In this document: positions 30,440 to 43,239 of the stretch, one piece after another
Numbering within the stretch: position 1 is the stretch's first letter
Layout: each line of letters starts with the position of its first letter
Assembly (NCBI GenBank): GCA_021292165.1
Contig: CM037879.1
Coordinates: 22,489,817 to 22,553,816, forward strand
Origin: Shinisaurus crocodilurus
Taxonomy: Eukaryota; Chordata; Lepidosauria; Squamata; Shinisauridae
DNA: 64,000 bases
Reading direction: 5' to 3'
Made by a program: the position numbers and the translations under genes
Notes under the pieces: model-generated
Told to the model about the DNA's origin: nothing
What the model saw: only the letters and a program-made list of their open reading frames with translations
Database searches by the model: none

Positions 30440-31508
30440 CTACAAGCACAGTTCGGTTACACAGGGGTTAGAGAGGGGTTAGAAGATACTCTGTTAGTTG
30501 CTCCCCAAATAGGGCAAAAATCACAAAAGCATTCTGGTTATTATGATCTGGGTTACTGTCTGTGTGCATGGTGACGATTGATGATTAGCTTCACATCACG
30601 CTGAAGTCATCGTTTACTTGCTTTACCATGAGGCAACTGAGATTCAAAAGCAGATATCAAAGTCCAACTCAAACATCATCATTCTGACAACAAGCCATAT
30701 CAGCATGTACAAAATATACATCCATTAATTTTTGTATTTTCCCTGACCAAAAAAAATGCTCAAATTTGCTAGATAGGTTGAAAGAAAAGAACCCTTTCTT
30801 TTGACAGCTTTCAAAAGAAAATGCTCATGAAAAGGGGGTGGAATGTAGACCTCCCCTTTCTGGAGCACCTACAGGCTGGGGGATGTGGAAAAGTGGAGGG
30901 GACCGAGAACAGTCAGGGCAATACTAAAAAAAACTAGAGGATCACCCCCAAAAGAGGGAGATATACTCGCCCCACCATTTTGGATGGGAAAAACCCTTTG
31001 CTGCTAACCCTGTAGAAATGGCATTTGCTGAAACTTTCTACCAGCCAGAGAACTAGGGAGCCGCCAAAAATCTCATGTATTTGAGGAATGCCTCTTAAGA
31101 ATGCTCAGAGGTGGTTCAGCACAGATGAATACTGCAGACAAAGCAGATCTCTCCTCTGTGATAGATGCACAGAGAAGAAATGAGATGAGAACAATATTGC
31201 TGCTTGTGGTCAAACATGGCCGGGGAGTGGTATGTTTGGTACAATGATGCACTGAGGTCTAGTATCCTAGGGAGAAATGCCTGCTGAAGCTGTCACTTTC
31301 TAAATAGTGACATTCATTTTAAGGCTTCCCTAAAAGATTTGCAAATGTCCAAAAGCTGTGAAAGGGTTTTTTTTAGTGCTAACTTCTCAGCCTTTCAGGT
31401 TGCATGTGATCAGCACTCTGAATCAAAGTGTCAATTCCTTGCAAATCATACATTGATGTGGGGGAGAGCAAATGGTTCCCCATCCCAGCTGCTACTCATT
31501 CACATGGA

Positions 31509-31622
31509 TTATTCATAGATCATAGAGTTGGAAGGAGCCTACAAGGCTATCGAGTCTCCCATCCAAGTAATAACCAGGCCTGATGCTTAGCTTTCCATGC
31601 TCAGACAAGCTGAGCCAGCGTA
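31509..31622 (-). mobile_element. 5S rRNA-derived SINE (contig B copy of 7448-7563)
   Basis: The same element as at 7448-7563, with a small deletion in the 5S part (CAGGCCTGATGCTTAGC in place of the longer CAGGCCTGACCCTGCTTAGC). Confidence 0.8.
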
Positions 31623-32268
31623 CCGTAAGCCACAGGCCTTCCCTTAGAAGATTAGTAAACTCAGCAACAGGAGGGAGGGGGGTAGTGTCACATCTCAAAT
31701 GTGATGGTAGCCTATGCCCCCTACCACAACACGAAGCACTTTTTGATAAGAGGGAGGTCTCCACTCTCATTGCTCCTAGAAACCAACCCTTAGATCTTTT
31801 CTACTCTGCAATGCACAGGAGCTCAAATGGAGGACTCTGACAACAGGATCCAGGTGTAATAACTTGCTTGGGGAACGGTGGGAGAATGGTGGTCCTCCAG
31901 GTATTGCTGGACTACAACTCCCATAATCTCTGACCATTAGCCGAGCTGACTGGGGCTGATGGGAGTTCCAGACCAACAACATCTGGAGGGCCTCACGTTC
32001 CCCATCCTGTGCTAGAGGATGGGGCTGCTAACCTGTTCTCTGCTGTGCTTTCAGTGCCATCACTGCAGGTGGCCAAAGGTTGGTATTGCAGCTACCAACT
32101 CAACCAACCGCCTAGGGTATTTGTGTATAGGCAGGATATAGAATGAATGAATGAATGAATGAATGAATAAATAAACAAACAAATCAGGGTCAAGTGACAC
32201 AAGGAGCCAATAGGTTTCTACCTGCCCCTGTCTCACCACCACCACCACTTTGAAGTTCTAATTTTTAC

Positions 32269-32428
32269 CAGTTGGTGGGTCCAGGGTGGCTTTAGTCACT
32301 GTGTTTTGTAGAGTTGTCAGTCGGTGTTTCATGATACGTATTCCCTCTGCAAATCGTGTTTCCTGCCCCTTTAGAAATTGCTGCATTTGGCGGATGGTAG
32401 CCAGAAGATGTTGCTTGCTCATGCAGTT
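32269..32428 (-). CDS. FBLN7: FBLN7 exon 2, contig B copy
   Basis: A 160-bp exon with the same predicted product as 8203-8362: NCMSKQHLLATIRQMQQFL through LDPPTG. Splice sites are CCACAG before and G|GTAAAA after. The frame is intact. Confidence 0.93.
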
Positions 32429-34201
32429 CTGTGGAGAGAAGCAGCTGATCGGTGCTTTAAACATATCACACAGTTGCTTGCTTTATCTGTATGTTAAGCA
32501 TGATTGTTAAGTACAATTAGAAAGCCATTTGTCCCAGTGTCTTCTCCACTTGAATAATATCCTGCACTTCCTTCAAGGAACTCAGGGTAGCACTTTAACC
32601 TCACAACAACCCTGTAAGGTAGGATAGGCTGAGCCATTGTGACTTGCCCAGTGCCATCCAGTGAGATTCATAGCTGAGCAGAGAATTAAACTGGAAGGTC
32701 ACTTCACACAATATATTTTGAATGGATACACATGAAACAATTTGTGTACATTCAAAACTGTAAGATGCGCATTTGTCAAATGTGTTTAAGGCTAAAATCC
32801 TATGCACGCATAACTTGAGAGTAAACCCCATTGAACACACTGCCACTTACGGTACTTCTGAATAAACATGCATAGGAACGCACTGCCCTTGAGCACAGTG
32901 CATTTAAAGCTGCACACAGCCATCTCCCAAGCAATATGTTCAAAGGAGTTGATACAATGGTGGCTGCACCTTAGCTGTTCCGGTATTTGCCCCAAATAGC
33001 AAGCAAATCCAATGTTTCCTGTTGCTACCAGGGCACCCCCCCCCACCCCCAACATTGCAAGAAGATGCTGGTCATCCTCTTAATTGCTAGTACTGCTCAA
33101 GGCAGAGGGGGAGGGGATTGGATCCAGACCATTCAGTGCAAGGGCCAGAAGAACGTGGGTCTTGGACAGTGGTGAGGAGCAACCAGCATAGGTGGGAGCT
33201 AATGAGGTCATTACCCCACAATTGTCACTGGCTACCATGCTGGCAATGCATGGCCTGAGCCCTCCACACCTGGGTCAGTGATAGGGCAGCTAACATTTGT
33301 TTCCAAGAATATTGTCCTTCTAGGTAGGGGCACAGCGTAGAACCTCATGGTTTAGCAGTGGAGCCGGGATGAAACCTGGCAGGTTATGGGTGAAACCTCA
33401 ATAATCTGGGCGTCATGAGTGGATGCTTTTCAGAAGTTGGGAATTCTCTGGCTTCCCCAGTACCCCAGTACTAGTTACTTGAGGGAAGCCAGGTTTTGGG
33501 TTTTTACTGGAACAGTGACATATTGGCTGTTTGGTAGGCCTAGTACAGGCCTTCTGCACTGGTGCCCCCCAGATGTGTTGGCATATATATTTGTCTATTC
33601 TTATCAATGTCAGCCTTCCTCAATCTAAAACCCTCCAGGATGTGCTTGACCTACAACTCCCAGCATCCCCCAGCCAGCATGATTAGCGAGGATGCTGGGA
33701 GTTATAGTCAAACACATCTGGAGGGCCACCAGGTTGTGGAAGGTTGATCTATCTATTCCACACACACACACACACACACACACACTTTCCCCTCCGAAAC
33801 TGACTTTCTTGTGAATTGCAAACACTTCACCAGGATTAAAATATATATATTCGGGGCTGGAGCCAGTTCAAACCAAGTGACCACCGCCACAGATACAGCA
33901 TACCTGATTTGTCTTACATGTTTAATGACTAAGAATCTAATTGCAGCAATTTGTATAAGCATGTGCTGGCAGGGAGGTTTCTGTTGGCCAAGACTCTTAT
34001 CATATGTGGCATGCAGCAGCAGTCTGCAAAAAAGGAAAGCGCTCTGCATACTTTTATAATAAGCTCTTTGTTAAAGGGTTATTGTTAACCTGGACCGCTG
34101 CGGTACAGTTAACCATAATAAACTCCGCCGAGAGCAGCTTACCGCATCCACCCACTGATATTCCAGCAGGGTGGACTTGGAATCACTAGGTCCGCGATTA
34201 C

Positions 34202-34441
34202 TTGATTATTTATTATTATTTATTATTATATTTATACCCGCCTTTTTTCCTGCACGGAACCCAAGGCGGCGTAAATAATCCTCCTCCTTCTCCTCTCCAT
34301 TTTATCCTCACAACACCCTGTGAGGTAGGTTAGGCTGAGAGTCAGTGACTGGCCCAAGTCACCCAGTGAGTTTCATGGCCGAGCGGGGGACTAGAAACCC
34401 GGATCTCCCGAGTCCCAGTCCAACGCTCTAACCACTACGAC
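34202..34441 (-). mobile_element. MIR/CORE SINE (contig B copy of 10131-10380)
   Basis: It has the same head, CORE and tail as the copy in contig A, with small indels such as CAACACCCTG for CAACAACCCTG. Confidence 0.85.
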
Positions 34442-35159
34442 CCGTTTTATTTAGGCATTCATGGAGAAACAGGTTGAGTTTATTTTTTAGTCCAATAAGA
34501 AGTTTGCCAGTTGCATATTTAACCCAATATGATGAAAGAAATGTAGCTAGCAATAAGGTGCAGAGCAAGCAAAAGTAATAATTATAAAGCACAGACCAGA
34601 GCTGCACTCAGCTCTTCATCTTAGACTAGTGTGAGGGAACTGAGAATTTGTGATGGGAAGGCTATTTTTCTTGGATTCAAATTTCCTCTGATGAAAACTG
34701 AGTGTTATTACTTGAGGTGATGGTGCTTATTTTACTCTTTTTGAATCAGTTACCTCTGCACCTTCTGGACTTTGTTTCTTGCCTGTCTTTTCTGATCTGC
34801 ACCAAATATACCATGTCTCTTGTCTGTTGATCTTAAAGCTGAGAGTTAGAGGATGATGTATATAAAAGCCAGAGAGCAATAACAGTCATCATCTTACATT
34901 CCTGTTACCTTTGCCAAGAGAGCTGAAGAAAGAGCAAGAAAAGCCCAGCCTTTTCAGCAAAAGTAGCAAAAGAACTGACCCTCATTTTACTGTCAAGGAG
35001 AGCTGCTTTTCTCTTTCACGCATTTGCATATATAATCTCCACACCACCACCAATTATTAAAATATAGAAGTCCTTTAAAAAGAAAAATGGTTTTCCAAAT
35101 GAAATGGCAACTAGTGGTGGGCTGGGAAAGAGAAAGAGGGGTGCTAGCTGAGCACTTAC

Positions 35160-35234
35160 CTGGGAAGCCTGAGATTCCTGACATGACATTAGGCACAAGA
35201 AAAGAAAGAGGCTGTACTGCAATCCAGAAATCAT
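35160..35234 (-). CDS. FBLN7: FBLN7 exon 1, contig B copy
   Basis: The start codon at 35234-35232 begins the same 25-codon signal peptide as at 11099-11173, followed by the donor CAG|GTAAGT. The frame is intact. Upstream sequence to about 35505 repeats the proposed 5' UTR and promoter, including the CCAAT box. Confidence 0.92.
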
Positions 35235-37929
35235 GGTACTGTTATTCCAAGATAGAAATCCCGCGCGTTGAAGGAGCGCTTGGCTAAGCGGTTTTCCTCA
35301 GCAGTCAAGTTGCCCTGGCTGCAAATCAGTGTGGAGAGACACAGCACAGCAGCAGCGGAGCTCTTTCGCTCAGATCAGAAACGACTGCAGCATCACACAC
35401 ACAGCAGGTTTCCTGAGGAGTAAAACTTCTCATTGGTAGCCTGCCCTTTGCCTTGCGGCAAGTGTGCTCCCTCGTAGGAGCGGTTTCCCACTCACCCCCC
35501 GCCCCATTTTACAAACTAACACCTAAGATTGTTGACTCTTACTGGGAAGCTGGCGGGGCTTCATTTCTGCTGCTCAGTGATTACTAGTATAAGCAAAAAG
35601 TTACACACCCCCTCCCAATTTTAAGAATCAATATGTCCAGTGAGATATAAAAGAAAAAAAGAACAAAAAATTATATGATGGCTATGTCCTGCTCAAACTG
35701 GCCAATAATTATGGATATTATTTGGATTTAATAGGACCTATCCTCCCAACCCAAGGGCTTACAGCAGGGGTGGGGAGCCCATGGCCCTCCAGAGGGTTGT
35801 TGGACTACAACTCCCATCATCGCTGAGCACTGGTCATGCTGGCTGGGGCTGGTAGTAATTGGCAGTCCAACAACATCTGGAGGACAACAGAGTCCCCACC
35901 CTGATTTAAAGTAATCATTAATGCTGTGTATGTATTTTTTTAAGAGGTGGAGACTCCTAGTTCTATTTGTTCGGGCTAGGCAGGAGGCAGGAGGGGAATA
36001 GTAATATGCTTAGTGTTTATATACCATAGCCACACAATTAGTGTAGCAATCCTCACAACAACCTTGTAAGGTTAGGACAGTATCATTATCTTTAGTTCTA
36101 TCTTCTGTTATAGTGGAGTGGCTCAGGGACAAACTACATGAGTTGTAATGTTAATCTACCTTATGTCCCAGTCATTCAATGGGTCTACTTGAAGTAGAAC
36201 TAACATTGTATACAACTGCTATCTTACATTATTAATTCCACGCTTTTTGTAAAGTGTGCTTAACTCAGCCAACAACTCTAAGAATGTCACACAAATGTAT
36301 TTTGGGGTCATTCATTTTACTACCCCAAACCATTTTTCAATGTATCCGGTGGTTGCAAAATACTCACAGTGTGAATGTGTCTCCAGTGTATTCAAAGTGT
36401 TTTAAACTCAAACATTAGTAAAAACTGTAGGCAAAACTATTATTAATAAAACAACATTTTTTGGTGTGTAAGGTGTTTTTCGTAAACTCCATAATAAATC
36501 TGTCTCTAGTGAGATAAATGTTCCCCCAAGGAAATCTTGTGGATTGTGCCAACCTACTGACACCCAGAGTAACTTAAGCCCACTTCCCTATGCCAGTTTC
36601 TTTGGAAAAATCCATGGGACATTTTTACACTCCAGTACATTGATTGTGTTTGGGGCATAAATGCGCCCGAATTGCAGAATCAATAGATTACTGGGATATT
36701 TATGCCCTAGGTGAGTTTTTCTTTTTCCAGAAAGAAAATGGTAAGTGGTAAGACGCTGAAATTTGGAGACGTTGTGCAGGTAACAGTACCCAACAATATC
36801 ATGGGAGGACTATATTGTAGGTCTATATCTGTGTAATTCTGCAATGGGAAATGAACTTGGGGTAAGTTTGTCACCCTGCCTTATTGGACAAGGGTGGCCA
36901 CTTTTATTTTGGAGGGAAAGTGGCTGTGCAGGGCTTGTTCCCATCAACCAGACTTTCTAACATTGGTGGGTACATACAAAAGGCCTTCCCCAGCTGACCT
37001 CAGTGGATAGTCCAGAATAAGATGGGAGGAGACATTCTTTTAAGTATCCTGTTATGGGGTTTAAAGGTGATGACTAGGGGTGCTTCCAGATAAGGCTTTT
37101 TTATCATGCAATCACCTGCCTCATTCATGGGAATTTGAATGTGGGGTCCAGGATAATGTCATCTTCCCACTTGTAACCGTGCCAGTATTTTTCCAACACT
37201 TCTGCCTTTTCTCTTTTCACAAAAAAAAATCTGCTAAGGAGGAAAGACAGAATGGTTGCACCATGTCTTTTGCTAGGAGCCATCTGTCCAAAAGCACCAC
37301 AGCATTTTGAACTGTGCCTAGAATGGACCAGCAGCTGGTGAAGTTAGTAAAAAAGAGGACTCACATGCTTCAAGAAAGTAGCTCCAAAAAACTGGTTGAA
37401 AAATAGAAAAATCTACACATTATGCAGAATACAAATGGGACCAGCAGATGATGATGATGATGATGATGACGATGATGACGATGCATTATGGAGTGCTTCC
37501 ATTCAGGGTTTCAGTCAGCCATGCCCTTTTTCTGGAGATATTCTATTCCCTTCCTCCAAGAGTCAGCCAGCACACTGGCTCTCATATATTGTTTCCTGTT
37601 GTAATGTAAAGTATTTTGGCTGTGGCTTGTTCTTGAATGGGCAATTAAGATCCATTTACAAAGACCCGCTCCTGGTGGAGATGAAAACTGGCAGAACTGC
37701 TTTGTTGATATGGATCCACACAGCTCAGCTGCCTGAAATTTTCAACACTCTTTGGGGGGTGTAGCTATGGGGGACTGGCATGATGAGCGCCCTGCACTTC
37801 AGAATTTACCGCTACACCATTGTCTTTAAAGCTGGGGTGGCCAGAGGTTAGACTGGGCTCTACTGGTAGATTGCTGGGTGACTGCAGGTACTTCAGCAAG
37901 TGTTCTGACTGCCAATTATTTAGCAATCA

Positions 37930-38100
37930 CCCTAACCTGTGGCTCATGCTGGCTCAGCTTGTCTGAGTGTGGAAAGCTAAGCAGGGTCAGGCCTGGTTAT
38001 TACTTGGATGGGAGACCCCTCCTCTAGTTCCTGCACTGGAGCAGGGGGTTGGACTCGATAGCCTTGTAGGCTCCTTCCAACTCTATCATGAAATCTATGA
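37930..38100 (+). mobile_element. 5S rRNA-derived SINE (contig B copy of 13870-14041)
   Basis: It retains AAGCTAAGCAGGGTCAGGCC, ACTTGGATGGGAGACC and the CR1-like tail TTGTAGGCTCCTTCCAACTC. Confidence 0.85.
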
Positions 38101-39519
38101 AATGGGCTTCCCTCACACCCTTGACTGTTAGAATGCTTGATCTGTAATAACCTACATACAGGTATGTCTTGCATATAGAGGTCATACTAGTGTACGATTC
38201 ATGGTGGCAACATGCTTTGCCCCAAGCACCATTTTGTATCTGATTTTGATCGGTGGATCTTGCGGTTCTAGTCAAAAAAAAACAAATAGATCCCACAAGC
38301 CAGAAGTCTGTCCATGCTGCTTCTACCCGCTCATCCACTGCTTTCATACTATCTCCCTGCTAGATAGGTCCTTCTCTGGAATCAACCTTGGTGGCTAAAA
38401 GACCAAATCACACGCTGAAAGCAGAGCAGAGCAAAGAACTGGAGACTCACTCAGACCAGCAGCCTTCAATAGACGTAATTCCTTCTGATAGCGAACTGGG
38501 TGATTGAGTGCCATATCAGTCTAGAAGTCACACTGGACCACCCAAAATAAGTGAATAGTTACTACATACTCAGGGGATTTCTTGGGTACACAGAAGTAAA
38601 TATATATATTGTAAATTAAACTCTTTAAAAAATGGCCCTGCGAGCTCTATGACATGTTGAGGCATAGAATAGAGATAAGAAAATTCTTAGAAAACTCATC
38701 ACATTGCCTTGAGAGGGAGCTACCATGTTGATGTTGAATTCCAGTGGCAGAAACTCTTGTCTTTACTGCTACCTTTTGGCGGGTGTGTGTGTGTGTGCAG
38801 GGCAATCTGTATGCTAAACTCCTGGATTTCTCCATTGTTTCTAACAGCATCTCTCACTTCTACCCCACAGGTGGGGTCTAAAGCAGGGGTGGGGCAACTT
38901 GTGGCCTACAACTCCCATCATCCCTCACCAATAGCTATAGTGGTGGCTAGGCCTAGGCTGATGGGAGTTCTAGGCCAAAACATCTGGAGGGCTACAAGCA
39001 GCCCACCTGCTAGTCTAAAGGGAACTGGAAGTCAGGTACACAGTAAGTCTACAAATTAAATCTCTGGTTGATGGTGGTTGAACCATGGAATGCTGAAGGT
39101 GTCAGCTGGGGGGGGGAATGGAGGGAGAGGGAGAACATTGGCCTCCTTGGTGCCAAACGACTTTTATCCTCCAGGTGAGCGTTAAGTGAAAAGGCTCTCT
39201 TCCCCCACCTTGCAGCTATATAGCAATAAAGTGCTCAGGTTTGGGGCTGGTCAACTAGACCCAGTCCTGAGCCGTTTCAGGTGTGTGTGTGTGTGTGTGT
39301 TCCTCTGCAAGCCCCACAAAGCACAAGATTCATGATCCAGGTTAGCTGGAGCACAGAACAGGAGCTGTTATTGGCTGGGTCTTCATTTAGTCTAGAACTC
39401 AAAACAACGATGAGTGCTGAAAATGGCTTAAGTAAAATGATAGAGGAGTCTGAAAATACTAGATCCCACTGTCCAGAGTTTAACAGCCCACATTGGGGGA
39501 CAGGGGTGGCGGGGGGGGG

Positions 39520-39765
39520 GCAAACGCCAGTGTGGCGTAGTGGTGAGAGTGTTGGACTGGGACTCGGGAGATCTGGGTTCTATCCCTGCTCAGCCATGAA
39601 ACTCACTGGGTGACTTTGGGCCAGTCGCTGACTCTCAACCTAACCTACCTCACAGAGTTGTTGTGAGGATAAAAGGAGAGGAGGAGGAGGATTATGTAAG
39701 CCGCCTTGGGTTCCTTGCAGGAAAAAATGCAGGGTATAAATGTAATAAATAATAAATAAATAAAT
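39520..39765 (+). mobile_element. MIR/CORE SINE (contig B copy of 15461-15705)
   Basis: It has the same head, B box, CORE and AATAAATAAATAAATAA tail. One base is missing in GGGTTCTATCCC compared with GGGTTCTAGTCCC. Confidence 0.88.
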
Positions 39766-40229
39766 AAAACACACTGTAACATTAAAATAGGGAAGGGAGA
39801 ACCAGGAATGTTTCGAGCTTGTCAAAATTCCCTGACTTCACTTTGACTCTCAGTTCAACTCACTACCATGTTCATTTATGACATGTTTTTTGGTTCACAT
39901 TTGAACAGGAAAAGGGTGCATTTCTAACAGGAAATGTGCACATTTGTGGTGCACATTTTTCATAAGCACACACTTTTTCCCATTGACTAAAGTGTGAAAA
40001 TGCACAAATTTGAAAAAATGCACATTTCAACTGCATTTTCAAAATATATGAATTTTTTAAACATGATCACAACTTCAGGATTGTTTTTTCCCAAAAACTG
40101 TGCTCCCATTCATGTTTGGGGTTATGAACAAGGCAAGTTCAAATGATTTGAGAACTGAAATGAAATTCTTGTACATCCTCAGAAAGCATTAATTTATCTA
40201 GACCTCTAGCACCACCTGCTGTGGAATCT

Positions 40230-41590
40230 GTTAAAAGTGTCAGAGTTTAAGCAAGGGTAAGGTGATGCACATGGGGCAAAAAATCCCAACTTCACGTATG
40301 TGCTGATGGGATCTGACCTAGCGGTGACTGACCAAGAAGAAATCTTGGGGTTGTGGTGGGACAGCTCGATGAAAATGTCGACCCAGTGTGTGGCAGCTGT
40401 GAAAAAGGCAAATAATTGAAATAAAACAGCCAATATCATACTGCCCTTACACAAATCTATGGTGCACCACACTTGGAATACTGTGTACAGTTGGGTCCCA
40501 CACCTAAAAAAGGATATTGTAGAGTTGGGGATAGGGAAACTAAAATGATCAAGGGCTGGAGCAACTCCCCTGTGAGGAAAGGTTATACCTCTGGGACTGT
40601 GTAGATTAGAAAAGAGGCGAGGAGTAAGGGAGACATGATATAGGTGTACAAAATTATGCATGGTGTGGAGAAAGTGGATAGGGAGACCATTTTCTCCCTC
40701 TCTCATAATACTAGAATCCGGGGTCATCCCATGAAGCTGATTGGTGGGAGATTCAGGAGAGATAAAAGGAAGTTCTTTCACACAGTGCATATTTAACTAT
40801 GGAATTCACTACCCACGAGATGTAGTGATGGGCGCCAATTTGGATGGCTTTAAAAGGGGATTGGGCAAATTCCTGGAGGAGGAGGCGTCAATGGCTACTA
40901 GTCCTGATGGCTACATGTGTTGGAATATGAAATGAGAAGATGTCAACTCTGAGGGAGGATTTTTAAGATGACTGCCTATTAAAGGGTTAAAGGCAGACTT
41001 GTATAGTCTGGTTGAAGGGCAGGGGGCAGGTTCAGTGAACTGAACCACTTGATGAATCAGGGGAGGGAATACTGGACGCTGCTTAGCAACAGTCTGAATT
41101 CCATTCTAACACTCCTCTGACAGACTAGTCTAGTGTTGACTGACTTAACTGACACTCACTAGGGTTTAGCAAGGAAGATTGACCCATGTGTTTTCCTTAC
41201 CTGAAAGAACTGATTGAGTAATGTTTAAGAAACTGCACTTCTGTAACCATCAAGCTTTAGTACCTGAGTAACCTTATGTTACATTTACGTATTTATCTTT
41301 TAAAAGCATCTACTTTAAGAACAAGTCGTGTGTGTGTGTGTGTGTGTGTGTTTGTCTGAGAGAACTCTGCTGCTGCTTTTGCACTCTGCCTGCCATTAAT
41401 ATGCTACCTCCAGTATCAGAGGCAGTATGCCTATGTACAGCAGCTGCTGAGGAACATGGGCAGGAGGTTGCTGTTGCACTCATGTCCTGCTTCTGGGTTT
41501 CCCACGAGAAGCTGGTTGGCCACTGTGTGAACAGAATACTGGAATAGATGGTCCTTGGTCTGGTCCAGCATGACAGCTACTGTAGCTGTC
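40230..41590 (+). mobile_element. CR1 LINE 3' fragment (contig B copy of 16180-17540)
   Basis: It contains the same readable pieces and the same inserted ~480 bases near 40915-41398, with a shorter GT tract. A long minus-strand open stretch across 40206-40790 is only the antisense of this LINE. Confidence 0.85.
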
Positions 41591-41961
41591 AAAAGGAAAA
41601 CTTGAGTTCCTTTTACTGTGTGTGTGTGTGTGTGTGTGGCAGAGTTCTCATTGAGGTGAATGCATGGGTTTGCAGGGATTTCAGCCACTGAGCTAGCATT
41701 GCTTCCATGTGCATGTCAGGGTGGCTGAGCAGTCAAAGGCGCTGTGTTTAGGTTGCAGTCTCTGTCTGGAGGTGTGGGTTCGAATCCCACTCCTGAAATC
41801 CTTTCCTTTGGTTTGGAGTGTAAATTTGCAAAAACTTTTAGCCATAGGGCTAGTGCCTCTTCCATGTGATTATCAGGGTGGCCAAGGTGCTACGTTAAGG
41901 TTGCAATCTTCATCTGGAAACGTGGGTTCAAATCCCACCTCTAAAATCCTTTACCTTGATG

Positions 41962-42932
41962 CAGGGATGGGGACTCGGACTCGACTCGTGAGTCAGACTG
42001 AGTCCCCCCTCTGACTCGACTCGGACTCGAGTCCCAATATTTTTAATGGGACTCGAGACTCGACTCGGGATTCGAGACCAAAGACTCTTCAACATCCCTG
42101 GGCTGTGCCAGAAGGAGTGGAGAGGAGCGTGATTGGCGAAGAGCGCATGGAAGCGAGTGTGCCACTGCGCGGCCACTATGGACGGCTACCAGGAGTGCAG
42201 CCCCCACAGTGTGTCAAGATTTATTTTGATTGATGTGTTGCGTACTTGGGAGAGGCAGAAGAAGGACCTGAGATTACTCTGTGTGGCTGCTCTGAGTGTG
42301 TTTCTGGTTCCAGCAAGTTCATCACCAGTGGAGCAGGTGTTCAGTGAGGGTGGAATTGTGATGAGATCTCACCGTTCCAGAATGGGGGCCAAACATTTAG
42401 AAAAAATCATGTTCCTCAAATGCAACATGGATAATTTTAGGAAGTACAGCAAGTTTATTTTTTAAAATCATTTTCTAAAATGCAACCTTTCAGACATTTT
42501 GGGTTTGGCTGCCTCTGCCTGCCTGTCTGGGGTTCCCTAGCCTCCTCTGCCTGCCTGGTTCTGCTTGACCAGTTCAACAGTTGAATTGTCCAAGACAAAG
42601 GCCTCTGCCTGCTTTTGGGGTTTCCTGTTCCTCTGCCTGCCTGGTTATTTGTGTTTGTCTGCCTGGTCTGTTCTTGCCAAAATCAGTTGCAGAGTTTTGA
42701 AATAAAAAGGCACACTTGTGCCTAGAATTTATTTAAACCACACATCTGAAGTAGCCTTATTTTGTTGGGGAAAACCCCCATTGATTTTAATAGGGACTCG
42801 TGGAGTCAGCTTTGGGAGTGACTCGGGACTCGGGAGTCACCATTTTGAACCAAGGACTTGGACTCGAGACTCGGGTCCAAAGACTCGTGACTCGACTCGT
42901 GACTCGAGACCAAGGACTCTTCAACATCCCTG
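41962..42932 (+). mobile_element. hAT element (contig B copy of 17929-18924)
   Basis: It has the same termini and the same 8-bp duplication CCTTGATG (41954-41961 and 42933-42940). It is 25 bases shorter than the contig A copy, owing to small deletions in the GACTC arrays and in the CTGCCTGCC repeat. The transposase remnant (FLVPASSSP to MFLKCNMD) is retained. Confidence 0.92.
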
Positions 42933-43155
42933 CCTTGATGTGAATGCATGTTTTTGCAGGGATTTGGGCCACTGAGCTCGTGTTGCTTCCATGTGCATGT
43001 CTGGGTGGCCGAGCAATCCAAGGCACCGCATTCAGGTCACAGTCTCTGTTTGGAGGCGTGGGTTCAAATCACACTCCCAACATCTTTTTCCCTGGTGCAG
43101 AAGTGCTGGTTTGCAGTAATTTCAGTCATGGGGCTAGTGCTCCTTCCATGTGCTT

Positions 43156-43239
43156 GTCAGGGTGGCCGAGCGGTCCAAGGCGCTGTGCTAAGGTCGCAGT
43201 CTCTATCTGGAGGCGTGGGTTCGAATCCCACCCCTGACA
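43156..43239 (+). tRNA. tRNA-Leu (AAG), contig B copy
   Basis: Matches 19148-19231 in all stems and in the following TTTT run. It supports that sequence as accurate, and should not be counted as an extra gene. Confidence 0.72.

Noticed and set aside
40206..40790. A 194-codon minus-strand open frame
   Set aside because: It is the antisense of the CR1 ORF2 fragment on the plus strand.
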